Shown: positions 1-8,545 of the stretch, one piece after another
Layout: the number at the start of each line of letters is the position of its first letter
How positions within the stretch are numbered: position 1 is the stretch's first letter
Assembly (NCBI GenBank): GCA_021776675.1
Contig: JAJFFM010000048.1
Location: forward strand, 1 to 32,135
Reading direction: 5' to 3'
Source of the DNA: Robiginitomaculum sp.
GTDB lineage: Bacteria > Pseudomonadota > Alphaproteobacteria > Caulobacterales > Maricaulaceae
Length of the DNA stretch: 32,135 bases
Position numbers and translations under genes: made by a program
Notes under the pieces: generated by a model
Database searches by the model: none
Told to the model about the DNA's origin: nothing
Seen by the model: only the letters and a program-made list of their open reading frames with translations

Positions 1-1753
1 GAAGATGCAAAATGGCATGTTCAACACCGCCGATATATTGGTCAACAGGCAGCCACTGGCTGGCAATTTTATTATCGAACGGTTTATCATCAGTGTTTTT
101 CCCTTTTTTGGCACCAGCAAATCGCGCGAAATACCAAGAGCTATCAATGAATGTATCCAGCGTATCCGTCTCGCGGGTCGCAGGCTTGCCGCAGCTCGGA
201 CAATCCTCATGTTTCCACGTAGCATGACGGTCAAGTGGATTGCCGGGAATATCAAAGCTGACATCATCCGGCAGCTCAACGGGTAGGTCGGCTACGGGCA
301 CAGGCACGGCACCGCAAGCCTCACAATGAATAATCGGGATAGGACAACCCCAATACCGTTGCCGCGATACACCCCAGTCTCTCAATCTATAAGTGATTTG
401 TTTGGTGCCAGCCTTAAGTTTTTCTAACTTTGTAATCGCCGCAGAAATACCGTCCTCAACACCCATGCCGTCAAGGAAATGAGAATTAAACAATTTACCG
501 GAGCCAACATAAGCTTCATTTTCGACTTGATATGTATCCGGGTTTTCGCCTTCAGGCAGAACAACAACAGGCACAGGCAAACCATATTTTCGGGCGAAAT
601 CTAAATCCCGTTGGTCGTGCGCAGGACAGCCAAATATCGCGCCCGTACCATAACCCATCAAAACAAAATTAGCCGCATAAACGGGTAGGGTGATACCATC
701 ATCAAATGGATGTTTAACCCGCAAGCCCGTATCAACACCGAGCTTTTCAGCTTTTTCCACGGCTTCCGCGGTGCTGCCCATTAGAGTGCAGGCTTTAGCT
801 AATTCTTCGAGCGCAGCATTATCTGGCGTTAATGATTTAATGAGTGGATGGTCATAGGCTAGGGCTACAAAGCTGGCACCGAACAAAGTGTCGGGCCTTG
901 TCGTGTAAACTTCTATGTTTTTTATATCGCTCACGGCAATTGAGCTTTGCTCAACGCCTCCGCGAGGGCGCGCCATTGGGCGCGACGGGCGGTCGCCCTT
1001 GCCTCGCTGAAACTCGGTATCCGGTGATGCGTCCACCACGGCGAAACTAAACTGCGCACCCTCAGAGCGGCCAATCCAGTTTTTTTGCATGGTGCGGACT
1101 TTGTCTGGCCACTGGTCAAGCGTGTCTAGTGCCTTGTCCAAATCTTCGGCGTAATTGGTGATTTTGAAGAACCATTGGTTTAACTCTTTGGTTTCGACCT
1201 CTGCGCCAGAGCGCCAGCCTTTACCGTCTATCACTTGCTCATTGGCCAGAACGGTCATATCCACCGGATCCCAATTGACCTTGGCTGTCTTGCGGTAAAC
1301 CAAACCGTTTTCCATGAATTTCAGGAAAATAGCTTGCTGTTGTTTGTAATAGGCCACATCGCACGTAGCAAATTCGCGGCTCCAATCCAGTGCAAACCCG
1401 AGCCTTTGTAGGGGTGCTTTCATGGCGTCGATATTGCCGTAAGTCCATTCTTTGGGGTGGCCTCCCCCAGAATCCATATTGGCCATGGCGGCGTTTTCGG
1501 CCGGCATTCCAAATGCGTCCCAACCCATCGGGTGCAGCACTTCAAAACCGCAAGCCCGTTTGTAGCGCGCAATCACATCACCCATAGCGTAATTGCGCAC
1601 ATGACCCATATGGATGCGGCCAGACGGGTAAGGGAACATTTCTAGGGCATAATATTTAGGCTTAGAGGAATTGTCATCAGCTTCAAACGAACACGCCGCA
1701 TCCCATGCGGCCTGCCACCTGGGCTCTACTTCCGCCGCATTATATCTGGACAT
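1..1753 (-). CDS. leuS: Leucyl-tRNA synthetase, 5' part (runs off left edge)
   Basis: Cytosolic class I aminoacyl-tRNA synthetase that charges tRNA-Leu. I translated the minus strand myself because the ORF track omits it (its stop lies outside the window); the frame is open from ATG at 1753 to base 1, about 584 codons of a family that is usually near 860. The HIGH-type motif [11 protein letters not shown] is at residues 41-51, and the editing-domain signature TTRPDTLFG is at about 284-292, with CPAHDQRD further on. The KMSKS loop lies beyond the edge. Residues about 249-278 ([18 protein letters not shown] and following) do not look like LeuRS; they are encoded by the palindromic element at 920-1008. 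The gene follows the DUF3576 lipoprotein, an order I associate with alphaproteobacteria. Identification is certain; whether the insert is tolerated in the protein is inference. Confidence 0.97.
   Translation of the reverse strand, partial: MSRYNAAEVEPRWQAAWDAACSFEADDNSSKPKYYALEMFPYPSGRIHMGHVRNYAMGDVIARYKRACGFEVLHPMGWDAFGMPAENAAMANMDSGGGHPKEWTYGNIDAMKAPLQRLGFALDWSREFATCDVAYYKQQQAIFLKFMENGLVYRKTAKVNWDPVDMTVLANEQVIDGKGWRSGAEVETKELNQWFFKITNYAEDLDKALDTLDQWPDKVRTMQKNWIGRSEGAQFSFAVVDASPDTEFQRGKGDRPSRPMARPRGGVEQSSIAVSDIKNIEVYTTRPDTLFGASFVALAYDHPLIKSLTPDNAALEELAKACTLMGSTAEAVEKAEKLGVDTGLRVKHPFDDGITLPVYAANFVLMGYGTGAIFGCPAHDQRDLDFARKYGLPVPVVVLPEGENPDTYQVENEAYVGSGKLFNSHFLDGMGVEDGISAAITKLEKLKAGTKQITYRLRDWGVSRQRYWGCPIPIIHCEACGAVPVPVADLPVELPDDVSFDIPGNPLDRHATWKHEDCPSCGKPATRETDTLDTFIDSSWYFARFAGAKKGKNTDDKPFDNKIASQWLPVDQYIGGVEHAILHL
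920..1008 (-). repeat. Structured palindromic repeat element, copy 1, in frame inside leuS
   Basis: Read on the minus strand the element starts AGCGAGGCAAGGGCG and ends TTGCCGTGAGCGATATAAAA. Both ends recur at 18511-18613, as does an internal block (CTCGCGGAGGCGT here, CTCGCGCAGACGT there). Two internal hairpins are visible: GCGCC-CAAT-GGCGC (970-983) and TTGAGC-AAA-GCTCAA (940-954). The outer ends pair imperfectly (CGAGGCAA with TTGCCGTG). It is translated without a stop as part of leuS. Confidence 0.88.
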
Positions 1754-1785
1754 GCTTTATCCTGTATGAAAGTTTTTTCGTCGCC

Positions 1786-2268
1786 TTATTCGTCAACAGT
1801 GGCGATATAAAGCTGACGGGCGCGGGTCAGGATTGAGTTTTCAATGGACCTGGCCGTGTCACCGTCTACTGAAGCATCGCTCCAACCAATATCACTACGG
1901 ACTTGTTTGAAGATAGAAACCTTCAGAGCGTCCGCGCGCAGGTTCGTGTCCAAGATATAGACATTAGCCTTGAAACGCTCATTTGGCGCTTGTGGGCTGG
2001 CATACCAGTCTGTGATAACAACGCCGCCGAACGGATCGACTTCAGAGAGCGGCATAAATTCGAGAGTTTCCAGAGAAGCGCGCCACAAGAACTGATTGAC
2101 GCCCATGCGCGGTGCCGCACGTTTTACTTTGGAATAATTGCCTTCATCAGAACTACTTGATGAACCAACACCCGGTAAAATACTCGTGGCTTTTTTCACG
2201 GTTTGACACCCTGATATGCCAACAACAAGGATTGTACCCATAACAATTTTAGTCAAAATAGACGACAT
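1786..2268 (-). CDS. DUF3576 family lipoprotein
   Basis: Predicted envelope lipoprotein of unknown function, 160 aa. The N-terminus is a short hydrophobic signal ending in a lipobox-like VGISGC, so Cys21 would be lipidated. A Ser-rich linker follows, then the conserved core with WRASLETLEFMPL, DPFGGVVITDWY and PNERFKANVYIL, which I recognise as DUF3576. The C-terminal ILTRARQLYIATVDE is also typical. The start is well supported: GGAGA lies six bases before the ATG on the minus strand. The stop is 32 bp from the leuS start, so the two are probably cotranscribed. Family assignment comes from remembered motif conservation; no biochemical role can be read from the sequence. Confidence 0.9.
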   Translation of the reverse strand: MSSILTKIVMGTILVVGISGCQTVKKATSILPGVGSSSSSDEGNYSKVKRAAPRMGVNQFLWRASLETLEFMPLSEVDPFGGVVITDWYASPQAPNERFKANVYILDTNLRADALKVSIFKQVRSDIGWSDASVDGDTARSIENSILTRARQLYIATVDE

Positions 2269-2400
2269 ATATATTCTCCAATTGGCACTAAATTAACCAT
2301 CAGCACCTAAATTTAGCCCGCGTTATAACACGTAAGTTTCACAGGGATAGTCCCTATACGACAAAATTCACACTTCAAGCTATAAATTTCCGTAAGGTGT

Positions 2401-2480
2401 GCCTGAAGGTCTGCGTGGAGGTCTACCTGAAGGTTTGTCTGAGCGTAAGTGAGTTTATATGAGCGTAAGTGAGCCTATAT
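2401..2480. repeat. Two adjacent short tandem repeats in the DUF3576-DUF4175 gap
   Basis: Three imperfect 12-mers sit head to tail at 2401-2436 (GCCTGAAGGTCT, GCGTGGAGGTCT, ACCTGAAGGTTT). Just after, a 20-bp unit is duplicated at 2441-2460 and 2461-2480 (GAGCGTAAGTGAGTTTATAT, then the same with CC for TT). They lie in the 243-bp gap between the stop of the DUF4175 gene and the start of the DUF3576 gene. No hairpin terminator was obvious there. Confidence 0.9.
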
Positions 2481-2511
2481 ATTTAAATGCGACATCAGAA
2501 TGCAACTCAGC

Positions 2512-5241
2512 TTAAAACCGTTCTAGCAATCTATCTAGGTATTCGCGTTCGGTTTCGCCTCGATCGCGCTCACCGGAGCGGCGGCGTAACTCTTCCAAAA
2601 GCTCTCTTGCTCTTTGTTGGTCCGTTTTATCAGATATGTCCGTATCAGCCTCACCTAAGCTATCACCTTGTTCACGGCCAAAAGGATCAGATGGGCCTTG
2701 GCCTTCTTCATTAGTAGCTTGGCCACCTTCTTCTTCAAGCCGTGCCGCTTCTTGTGCGAGCAAGCCTTCGCCCGCTTGGCGCAGGGCGTCTATGGCGTCT
2801 GATTGGGCTCGGCCTGCGCCGTAAAATTCACCGTCTTCGAGCGCTTGTTCGCTCCGTCCCATGGCACCTTTCGCATCTTCTAAAGCTTGTTTTATATCAC
2901 CGCTACCAATGCCGTCTTCTTCTCCGCCTTCACCACCCGCACCGCCCTCTTGTGGCTCACCTGTGCCTGCCTGACCATTGGCGGCGTCTTCAAGTTTTTT
3001 GAGCATGTCAGCGATTTGCCCTTGCTGATCTGCAAGCTCTTCACCGGAGGGCTGGTTTTTGCTCGGATTGTTCGGTTCGCCGTTTTGTGTATCGCCTTGC
3101 CCTTGCATGTCGCCCTGTCCTTGCATGCTATCCGCCTCAGCACGCCCTACATCTTGGGTTTCGTCGCGTAGACGGCGTTGCTCGCCGAGGATATCATTTA
3201 AATCTTCTAGGGCTTCTTTCAGCTCCTCGCTCATGCCGCCGCCAACGCCACTCCCAGAGCCGCCCCCTCCTTGAGCCAATTGAATTTTCATATTTTCCAA
3301 TAATTCCGCTAATTGTGCCAAAGCTTTACGCGCGGCGACCGTATCGCCCATGCGGTTGGCTTCTTCGATAGCATCTAATAAAGCCTGTATTTCGTCAGTG
3401 TTGAAATCGGCACCACCACCTTGGCCGCCTTCGCCGTCTGCGGATTTTTCTTGGGCGTTCTTGGCTGCTTCTAACATCAAAAATTCCATATAACGGTCAA
3501 CGGCTTCATTATAGCGGTCAAACAGAACGTCGACCTCGCGTTGGGGTGCGCGTCTTGCCATGGCATTGTTAAGCGCCCGCTCGGCCCGTTGCATGTCTTC
3601 TTTCGCATTGCCGAGGCGGCCAAATTCTGCGCGCATGGCAATGGCCCATAAGTCTTCGGAAATGCCGCCCAGCTCATCTGTTCCCCTTGCGGTTTGCAAA
3701 CGGCGATAGATATTGCGCAGTCCGAGATAAACACTTGGGTCTTCGAAAATGCCGACGGGTTTGTCCGTAATAGCTTCGATCAATAGTGCGGTGCGCCTTA
3801 CATCCACAGGGGCGCGGTCAATGGCTAGCTCGGGTCTGTCTACCGCAAAGAGCGGTTTGGCTGCGGGTTTGGTGGTTTGTATTCTCGGATAAGACGCATA
3901 TTGATATTTGCCCGCTTCTGTACCAGCTAACATTAGCTGACGTTGTTCGGCGACCGCTTTGGCCAATGGCTCGACGAATATTTTATCGGGGGCAACAAAA
4001 TTGTACATGGCGGTTGAACCGACTTGGCGTTTGCCGTCTACGGCTAATAAGCGCCCTTGCACTTTTTTGCCGGCCCATTTGTGCTTGGTCATATCAATGC
4101 CGCCCGGTTCTTTGGTGGCCGAGCGCACTGACGAACCGGGTAGGGTGATATTGATTTGCTCGGTGGTATCGGGGTCGCTTTCTAGAGCCAGCGACAAGAG
4201 TAAGCTCTCGACGCCGTAATCATCTTCGAGGGAATAGCTAAAAATCAAACGATCGCGTTTACCTGCTTTTGGGGCTTCGTCGAACCTGACCAAAGGAAAC
4301 CGATCTGTGTCTACATTGAGGACCCATATTTTTTCGCTCTCACCAATACGGTAGCTAGCAACAGTGCCCCTATTGACAACAGCTCTGGCTTCGAAGCTTT
4401 GTGGGCCGAGCCGTTTGGCGGTGATACGTCGTGTGCTGTTGCCTGCGCGTAATATCAGACGGGGTGCCGATTTAACACCGGATATGCGAGCAACAAATTC
4501 GGAACCTTCTGGTACATTTTTGCTGGGCGCGTCCATGTTTTGCTGTTCTTTGAAATAACTTGGCGGTCTACCCGTGTATGCGGGCGGGTCTATCCAAGCC
4601 TCATAGTGGGCGGTTTTAGCTGACATGCCATATATCCAACCGGGCGTTAGACTGGCCCGTAGACGCTCATAATTATCACCGGCGCCGACCATAAAGGCCA
4701 ACATCAGCATTATCGGTGTGGTGATGCGCAGGAAATATTTATCCATAGGCGCAAGTGTTGGTCGCAAAGATGATGTACCTGCGCGCTGAATTTGTGCTTG
4801 CGCATTGGCTAAATGGTTTTGCCATGCCGTATTAGAGGTGGCTAGCTCGGCACTATCATTTAGCGCAGGCGTGTCGTCCAATGTGTCCAAAGGACGGTGG
4901 GATAACCCGCTATCCAGTTCAACTCTGCGCCGTGCTTGTGATTGTGTCGGTCGTAATTCCTGCCGTGCGGCGTGCCCGCTTATGACAACAAAATAAGTGG
5001 CAATAATCAGTCCGATGAGACGCCAAGGGTCGCCGATTTTCTGCCACACGCCAAAAGCTGCTGCCGTGGTAAATAACAGCACAAATAACACGCCCATCGC
5101 CAAAGTAGGCGCATAGGTTTCCCACAACAAATGCCCATAAGCCCGTTTAGTCAGGCTGCCTGCACGCTTGCTCAAATTAATGTGGCGCTTAGTCAAAATA
5201 TCTTGTGTTGGGTCCGGATCCATAATGCCTTTATAAGCCAT
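2512..5241 (-). CDS. TIGR02302/DUF4175 family membrane protein
   Basis: Large protein of unknown function, 909 aa, conserved in alphaproteobacteria. Visible layout: two closely spaced N-terminal hydrophobic segments (about residues 45-90), a short amphipathic linker, a third segment (ITTPIMLMLAFMVGAG), then a long extracytoplasmic-looking region with YEAWIDPPAYTGRPP, typical of the family. A helical region with the ALAQLAELLENMKIQLAQ stretch follows, and then a Gly/Gln/Glu-rich low-complexity tail. The C-terminus REYLDRLLERF is also characteristic. Start at 5241 is supported by AGGA three bases before the ATG; Met7 is an alternative. It lies alone between intergenic gaps that both hold tandem repeats. 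Function unknown; an envelope role is inference from topology. Confidence 0.88.
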   Translation of the reverse strand: MAYKGIMDPDPTQDILTKRHINLSKRAGSLTKRAYGHLLWETYAPTLAMGVLFVLLFTTAAAFGVWQKIGDPWRLIGLIIATYFVVISGHAARQELRPTQSQARRRVELDSGLSHRPLDTLDDTPALNDSAELATSNTAWQNHLANAQAQIQRAGTSSLRPTLAPMDKYFLRITTPIMLMLAFMVGAGDNYERLRASLTPGWIYGMSAKTAHYEAWIDPPAYTGRPPSYFKEQQNMDAPSKNVPEGSEFVARISGVKSAPRLILRAGNSTRRITAKRLGPQSFEARAVVNRGTVASYRIGESEKIWVLNVDTDRFPLVRFDEAPKAGKRDRLIFSYSLEDDYGVESLLLSLALESDPDTTEQINITLPGSSVRSATKEPGGIDMTKHKWAGKKVQGRLLAVDGKRQVGSTAMYNFVAPDKIFVEPLAKAVAEQRQLMLAGTEAGKYQYASYPRIQTTKPAAKPLFAVDRPELAIDRAPVDVRRTALLIEAITDKPVGIFEDPSVYLGLRNIYRRLQTARGTDELGGISEDLWAIAMRAEFGRLGNAKEDMQRAERALNNAMARRAPQREVDVLFDRYNEAVDRYMEFLMLEAAKNAQEKSADGEGGQGGGADFNTDEIQALLDAIEEANRMGDTVAARKALAQLAELLENMKIQLAQGGGGSGSGVGGGMSEELKEALEDLNDILGEQRRLRDETQDVGRAEADSMQGQGDMQGQGDTQNGEPNNPSKNQPSGEELADQQGQIADMLKKLEDAANGQAGTGEPQEGGAGGEGGEEDGIGSGDIKQALEDAKGAMGRSEQALEDGEFYGAGRAQSDAIDALRQAGEGLLAQEAARLEEEGGQATNEEGQGPSDPFGREQGDSLGEADTDISDKTDQQRARELLEELRRRSGERDRGETEREYLDRLLERF

Positions 5242-5298
5242 GTTTCCTAATAAGGTGCAATTAATTCATTAAAATTTCGCGAGGTTGCGCAAACCTTA

Positions 5299-5337
5299 CT
5301 TACGCAATTTCTTTACGCTATCTCTTTACGCGATTTC
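5299..5337. repeat. Three tandem 13-bp repeats overlapping the thiolase stop codon
   Basis: CTTACGCAATTTC, TTTACGCTATCTC and TTTACGCGATTTC follow one another exactly. The third unit contains the last codons and stop (TAA, minus strand) of the thiolase gene, so the array looks like the gene's 3' end copied outward twice. Confidence 0.88.
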
Positions 5338-6537
5338 TAGCGCAATCGCAGTTGCTTCGCCGCCGCCTATACATAAGCTTGCCATACCTTTTTTAGCGCC
5401 GCGTTTTTCCATGGCTGCGATTAAAGTTGCCATAATCCGCGCACCAGATGCGCCGATAGGGTGACCAAGAACACAAGCGCCGCCGTTTACATTGACCTTG
5501 TCGTGGTCGAGCTTCATGTCGCGCATGGCAATCATAGGCACAACGGCAAAGGCTTCGTTAATCTCCCACAGATCAACATCCCCCGTGTTCCAACCCGCTT
5601 TGCTTAGGCATTTTTCCATAGCTTTAACGGGAGCAGTGGTGAAATATTTTGGCTCGTGGGCATGGGCAGCGTGTGCTTTTATCTCGGCCAGGATTTTAAT
5701 GTCGCGGTTTTCAGCCTCGGACTTGCGCATCAAGACAAGCGCTGCCGCGCCGTCATTAATTGAACTAGCATTGGCGGCCGTAACCGTGCCGTCTTTGTTA
5801 AAGACGGGGCGTAAATTTGGGATTTTCTCAGGGCGGGCGCCTTCGGGGCCTGCGTCGGTGGAGACTACGATATCGCCTTTGCGGTTTGGCACAGTGACAG
5901 GGGTTATTTCGCGGTTAAAATCTCCGGTTTCTGCCGCACGTTTGGCGCGGTTGACGCTCTCAATAGCATAGGCGTCCTGCTCTTCGCGGGTAATTTGGTA
6001 TTCTTGGGCAATCATGTCCGCAAATACGCCCATTGGTTTATGATCATAAGCGTCCGTAAGCCCGTCGTGCATCATGGTGTCGATCATGACGCCATTGCCC
6101 ATACGGTATCCGCCGCGCGCCTCGGGGAGCACATAGGGTGCGCCTGTCATGCTTTCCATGCCGCCTGCAACAATGATATCTGCAGAGCCAGCCTTAATTG
6201 TGTCGTGTGCCATGATGGCGGCTTGCATGGCCGAGCCACACATTTTGTTAATGGTGGTGGCTTCGCAGGTCAGAGTTAACCCGGCCTTCAAACCTGCCTG
6301 TCTGGCCGGGGCTTGACCTTGGCCTGCGGGTAAAACACAGCCCATTATGACTTGCTCTACGTCACCAGTTTCAATGCCGCTTTCGGACAAAGCTGCGCTA
6401 ATAGCCGCCGCGCCAAGCTCAGGTGCTGATAATGTGCTAAATGCACCTTGAAAAGCCGCCATAGGGGTACGGGCAAGGCCTACGATGACAACAGGATCAG
6501 AGGTGGGGTCAGAAGAAGAGGACATAGTTTTTTCCAT
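5326..6537 (-). CDS. Acetyl-CoA C-acetyltransferase (thiolase)
   Basis: Thiolase family enzyme condensing or cleaving acyl-CoA (two acetyl-CoA to acetoacetyl-CoA, or the reverse), cytosolic. Length is 403 aa, slightly above the usual ~390 because of a Ser-rich N-terminal extension. Catalytic features are all present: the nucleophilic Cys100 in INKMCGSAMQAA, NEAFA, the His in GACVLGHPIGASGAR (about 359) and the C-terminal Cys in CIGGGEATA (about 389). These fit a biosynthetic AtoB/PhaA-like thiolase rather than a FadA partner subunit, but the substrate chain length cannot be read. Met5 (6525) is an alternative start. No phaB or fadB neighbour is present, so the pathway (PHB cycle, fatty acid or amino acid breakdown) stays open. 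Confidence 0.95.
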   Translation of the reverse strand: MEKTMSSSSDPTSDPVVIVGLARTPMAAFQGAFSTLSAPELGAAAISAALSESGIETGDVEQVIMGCVLPAGQGQAPARQAGLKAGLTLTCEATTINKMCGSAMQAAIMAHDTIKAGSADIIVAGGMESMTGAPYVLPEARGGYRMGNGVMIDTMMHDGLTDAYDHKPMGVFADMIAQEYQITREEQDAYAIESVNRAKRAAETGDFNREITPVTVPNRKGDIVVSTDAGPEGARPEKIPNLRPVFNKDGTVTAANASSINDGAAALVLMRKSEAENRDIKILAEIKAHAAHAHEPKYFTTAPVKAMEKCLSKAGWNTGDVDLWEINEAFAVVPMIAMRDMKLDHDKVNVNGGACVLGHPIGASGARIMATLIAAMEKRGAKKGMASLCIGGGEATAIALEIA

Positions 6538-6555
6538 TTATGTTTTAATTTCGCG

Positions 6556-6583
6556 CCAATATATTTCCCCCAATATATTCCTG
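6556..6583. repeat. Imperfect 14-bp tandem duplication upstream of the thiolase
   Basis: CCAATATATTTCCC is followed directly by CCAATATATTCCTG (11 of 14 identical). It sits 19-46 bp upstream of the thiolase start and so is in its promoter or leader region. Confidence 0.7.
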
Positions 6584-6645
6584 TGGGCATAGATTGCAAT
6601 GCGGTGTTTAGGGTTTAGGTCAAATAGTTGTGATTGGGTCGAGTA

Positions 6646-7821
6646 TTACTCCGCCGATACAATCCAGCCGCCACCTAGGACTCGTGACGGCACATCTGCA
6701 TCATAGAACACGCAGGCTTGGCCGGGGGCTATGCCTTCTTCGGGTTCTGCTAGGTCTACGACGATTTCGTTGCCGACTGCTGTGAATCGTGCGGCCACCG
6801 GCGGGCGCATGGAGCGGGTTTTTACCATTATGCTGCGTCCGTCTAATGCGTGCTCGAACAATCCAATATCGTTCAAGCTGCCGAGCCAATTGATATCCTT
6901 TAGATATATGCGGGTCTTTTTAAGCCTAATTCTTGGCCCGACGATGACTTGTTTTTTGGCGGCGTCCAATCTGAGTACATAGAGCGGGTCTTGACCGCTT
7001 CCGTCCGGAATGTTGAGCCCGCGCCTTTGGCCGATAGTATAATGCATAATGCCTAGGTGTGTACCAAGCACCGTACCGTCCACATGGACTACCTCGCCGG
7101 GGTCCGCGGCGTCCGGTCGTAGCTTCTTGATGACATCGGTATATTTTCCGGTCGGGACAAAACAGATATCTTGGCTATCAGGCTTGGCGGCAATGGAGAG
7201 GCCGAGCTCGACCGCCAATGCACGGGTTTCGGCTTTATCATAGCCGCCCAAGGGAAAACGCAGAAAATCCAGCTGTTCTTGGGTGGTGGTGAACAGAAAA
7301 TAAGACTGGTCTTTGGTGCTATCAACGGCGCGGTGCAGCTCTGCCCCTAATTTACCGTCTACGCGGCGCACATAATGCCCTGTCGCCATACAGTCTGCAC
7401 CCAAATCTTTGGCGACTTGGAGCAAATCGCGAAATTTGACGGTCTGGTTACAGCGTACACAGGGGATAGGCGTCGCACCCTTCAGATACGTATCGGCAAA
7501 GTCGTCCATAACCGCATTTGAAAATTTGCTTTCATAGTCGAGCACATAATGGGGGAAATTGCACATCTCTGCCACGCGCTTGGCATCATAGATATCTTGA
7601 CCTGAACAGCAGGCTTTAGCCTTTTGAATAGCTGCACCGTGATCATAGAGCTGTAATGTGATGCCGATGACTTCATACCCTTTTCTGGCAAGCATGGCTG
7701 CACAGACAGAGCTATCCACGCCGCCGGACATAGCCACAACCACACGGGTATCGGCGCAAGTTTTAGCGAAGCCTAAGGAATTTAAGGTTTGGGCGTTATT
7801 TTTGCTCTTAGTATCGTTCAT
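6646..7821 (-). CDS. mnmA: tRNA-uridine 2-sulfurtransferase MnmA
   Basis: Thiolates U34 at position 2 in tRNAs for Lys, Glu and Gln, using ATP and a persulfide relay; cytosolic. The PP-loop SGGVDSS is at residues 32-38. The nucleophile Cys124 is in [10 protein letters not shown] and the second catalytic Cys220 in [25 protein letters not shown] and [11 protein letters not shown] are also classic MnmA motifs. Length 391 aa includes a ~25-residue N-terminal extension before the PP-loop strand, common in alphaproteobacteria. The ATG has a modest AGG eight bases upstream. It faces away from sciP across a 291-bp AT-rich gap, so both promoters should lie there. Confidence 0.97.
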   Translation of the reverse strand: MNDTKSKNNAQTLNSLGFAKTCADTRVVVAMSGGVDSSVCAAMLARKGYEVIGITLQLYDHGAAIQKAKACCSGQDIYDAKRVAEMCNFPHYVLDYESKFSNAVMDDFADTYLKGATPIPCVRCNQTVKFRDLLQVAKDLGADCMATGHYVRRVDGKLGAELHRAVDSTKDQSYFLFTTTQEQLDFLRFPLGGYDKAETRALAVELGLSIAAKPDSQDICFVPTGKYTDVIKKLRPDAADPGEVVHVDGTVLGTHLGIMHYTIGQRRGLNIPDGSGQDPLYVLRLDAAKKQVIVGPRIRLKKTRIYLKDINWLGSLNDIGLFEHALDGRSIMVKTRSMRPPVAARFTAVGNEIVVDLAEPEEGIAPGQACVFYDADVPSRVLGGGWIVSAE

Positions 7822-7950
7822 AGCTGCCTAAATAGGGAGCATATGTTCATAAGTCGAGATGCGAAGATATATTTCTTTGGGGTAAATGTTAATAATTGAG
7901 TGCAGAAAAACGCAATAGAATCAAAACCTTATAAAAACCGCAATAATTTC

Positions 7951-7973
7951 TTAACACTATTTGTTGGTGTTAA
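7951..7973. promoter_or_regulatory. Operator-like dyad in the mnmA-sciP gap
   Basis: A perfect 7-bp inverted repeat TTAACAC / GTGTTAA is separated by nine bases, within the AT-rich 7822-8112 gap between divergent mnmA and sciP. The halves contain TTAAC, the half-site of CtrA, but the arrangement is inverted rather than the direct TTAA-N7-TTAA of CtrA boxes. A GAATC (GANTC, the CcrM methylation target) occurs at about 7918. The rest of the 291-bp gap shows no gene. Binding is inference. Confidence 0.4.
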
Positions 7974-8112
7974 CCTTTGTAAACGTATGTTTTTATTGTG
8001 TTTTTTCTGCTTTTGTTAGGGTGTTTTTAATAAACTGGCCCTACAACAACAATATAAGAAAACACGGGGCCCACGTAATTACACATTGGGTCGATAACAG
8101 TGGTGCGAAATA

Positions 8113-8370
8113 ATGATTAGAGAGAATGTTGTAATTGGACCGGAGGGCACGCCACTTACGCTGGCTGACCTACCGAAACCTGATACCGTACGGTGGGTTA
8201 TACGACGTAAAGCCGAAGTTGTTGCTGCAGTGCGCGGCGGCTTGTTGACATTGGACGGCGCTTGTGACCGTTATGGTTTGTCGGCAGAGGAATTTTTATC
8301 TTGGCAGCGGTCCATTGAATCCCACGGGATTTCAGGCCTACGGACCACGCGGATACAAGCTTACCGCTAA
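8113..8370 (+). CDS. sciP: SciP-like cell-cycle regulator (DUF1153)
   Basis: Small helix-turn-helix protein. In Caulobacter, SciP binds CtrA and keeps it from activating transcription in G1 swarmer cells. This 85-aa product matches from end to end: an N-terminal VIGPEGTPLTLADLP, the very conserved RWVIRRKAEVVAAVRGGLL with the first helix, CDRYGLSAEEFLSWQ as the helix-turn-helix, and GLRTTRIQAYR at the end. Length fits the family (about 85-95). The start ATG has no strong Shine-Dalgarno sequence. It is followed by its own strong intrinsic terminator, so it is monocistronic. Family identification is from established knowledge; the cell-cycle role in this organism is inferred. Confidence 0.95.
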   Translation: MIRENVVIGPEGTPLTLADLPKPDTVRWVIRRKAEVVAAVRGGLLTLDGACDRYGLSAEEFLSWQRSIESHGISGLRTTRIQAYR

Positions 8371-8388
8371 TCAGGCTCTCCAACAAAT

Positions 8389-8427
8389 TAAAACCACCGC
8401 AGCGCAAGTTGGCGGTGGTTTTTTATT
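8389..8427 (+). terminator. Rho-independent terminator after sciP
   Basis: AAACCACCGC and GCGGTGGTTT form a perfect 10-bp stem around an 11-base loop, followed by TTTTATT. It starts 20 bases after the sciP stop and is the clearest intrinsic terminator in the window. Confidence 0.92.
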
Positions 8428-8545
8428 GTCTAAATCTTTGATTTATATGGTTACTTTTATTAATTTTAGCGTTTTTTTAAAGTTTTAAAGTTAGAGTTAC
8501 TCCATAATAAAAGCACAAAATGTGCATGATCATTAGGTGGAACAT

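Noticed and set aside
931-1523. Short minus-strand ORFs (62 and 94 aa) and several plus-strand ORFs inside the leuS region
   Set aside because: They overlap the continuous leuS frame, which I translated without a stop from 1753 to 1; they are shadows.
1-1753. Possible leuS pseudogene, because the ORF track shows no long ORF here
   Set aside because: The track omits frames without a stop inside the window. The frame is intact, including through the palindromic insert.
2401-2480. CRISPR-like array
   Set aside because: The units are tandem without spacers, only 12-20 bp long and imperfect; no cas gene is present.
3087-4219. Long plus-strand ORFs opposite the DUF4175 gene (up to 120 aa)
   Set aside because: They mirror the codon structure of the Gly/Gln-rich minus-strand gene and show no protein-like features.
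8264-8488. 74-aa plus-strand ORF after sciP
   Set aside because: It overlaps sciP and runs through the intrinsic terminator; no ribosome binding site and no recognisable protein.
8513-8525. GCACA-AAA-TGTGC palindrome before the MinD-like gene
   Set aside because: A short hairpin without T tract or conserved context; may be chance in AT-rich sequence.
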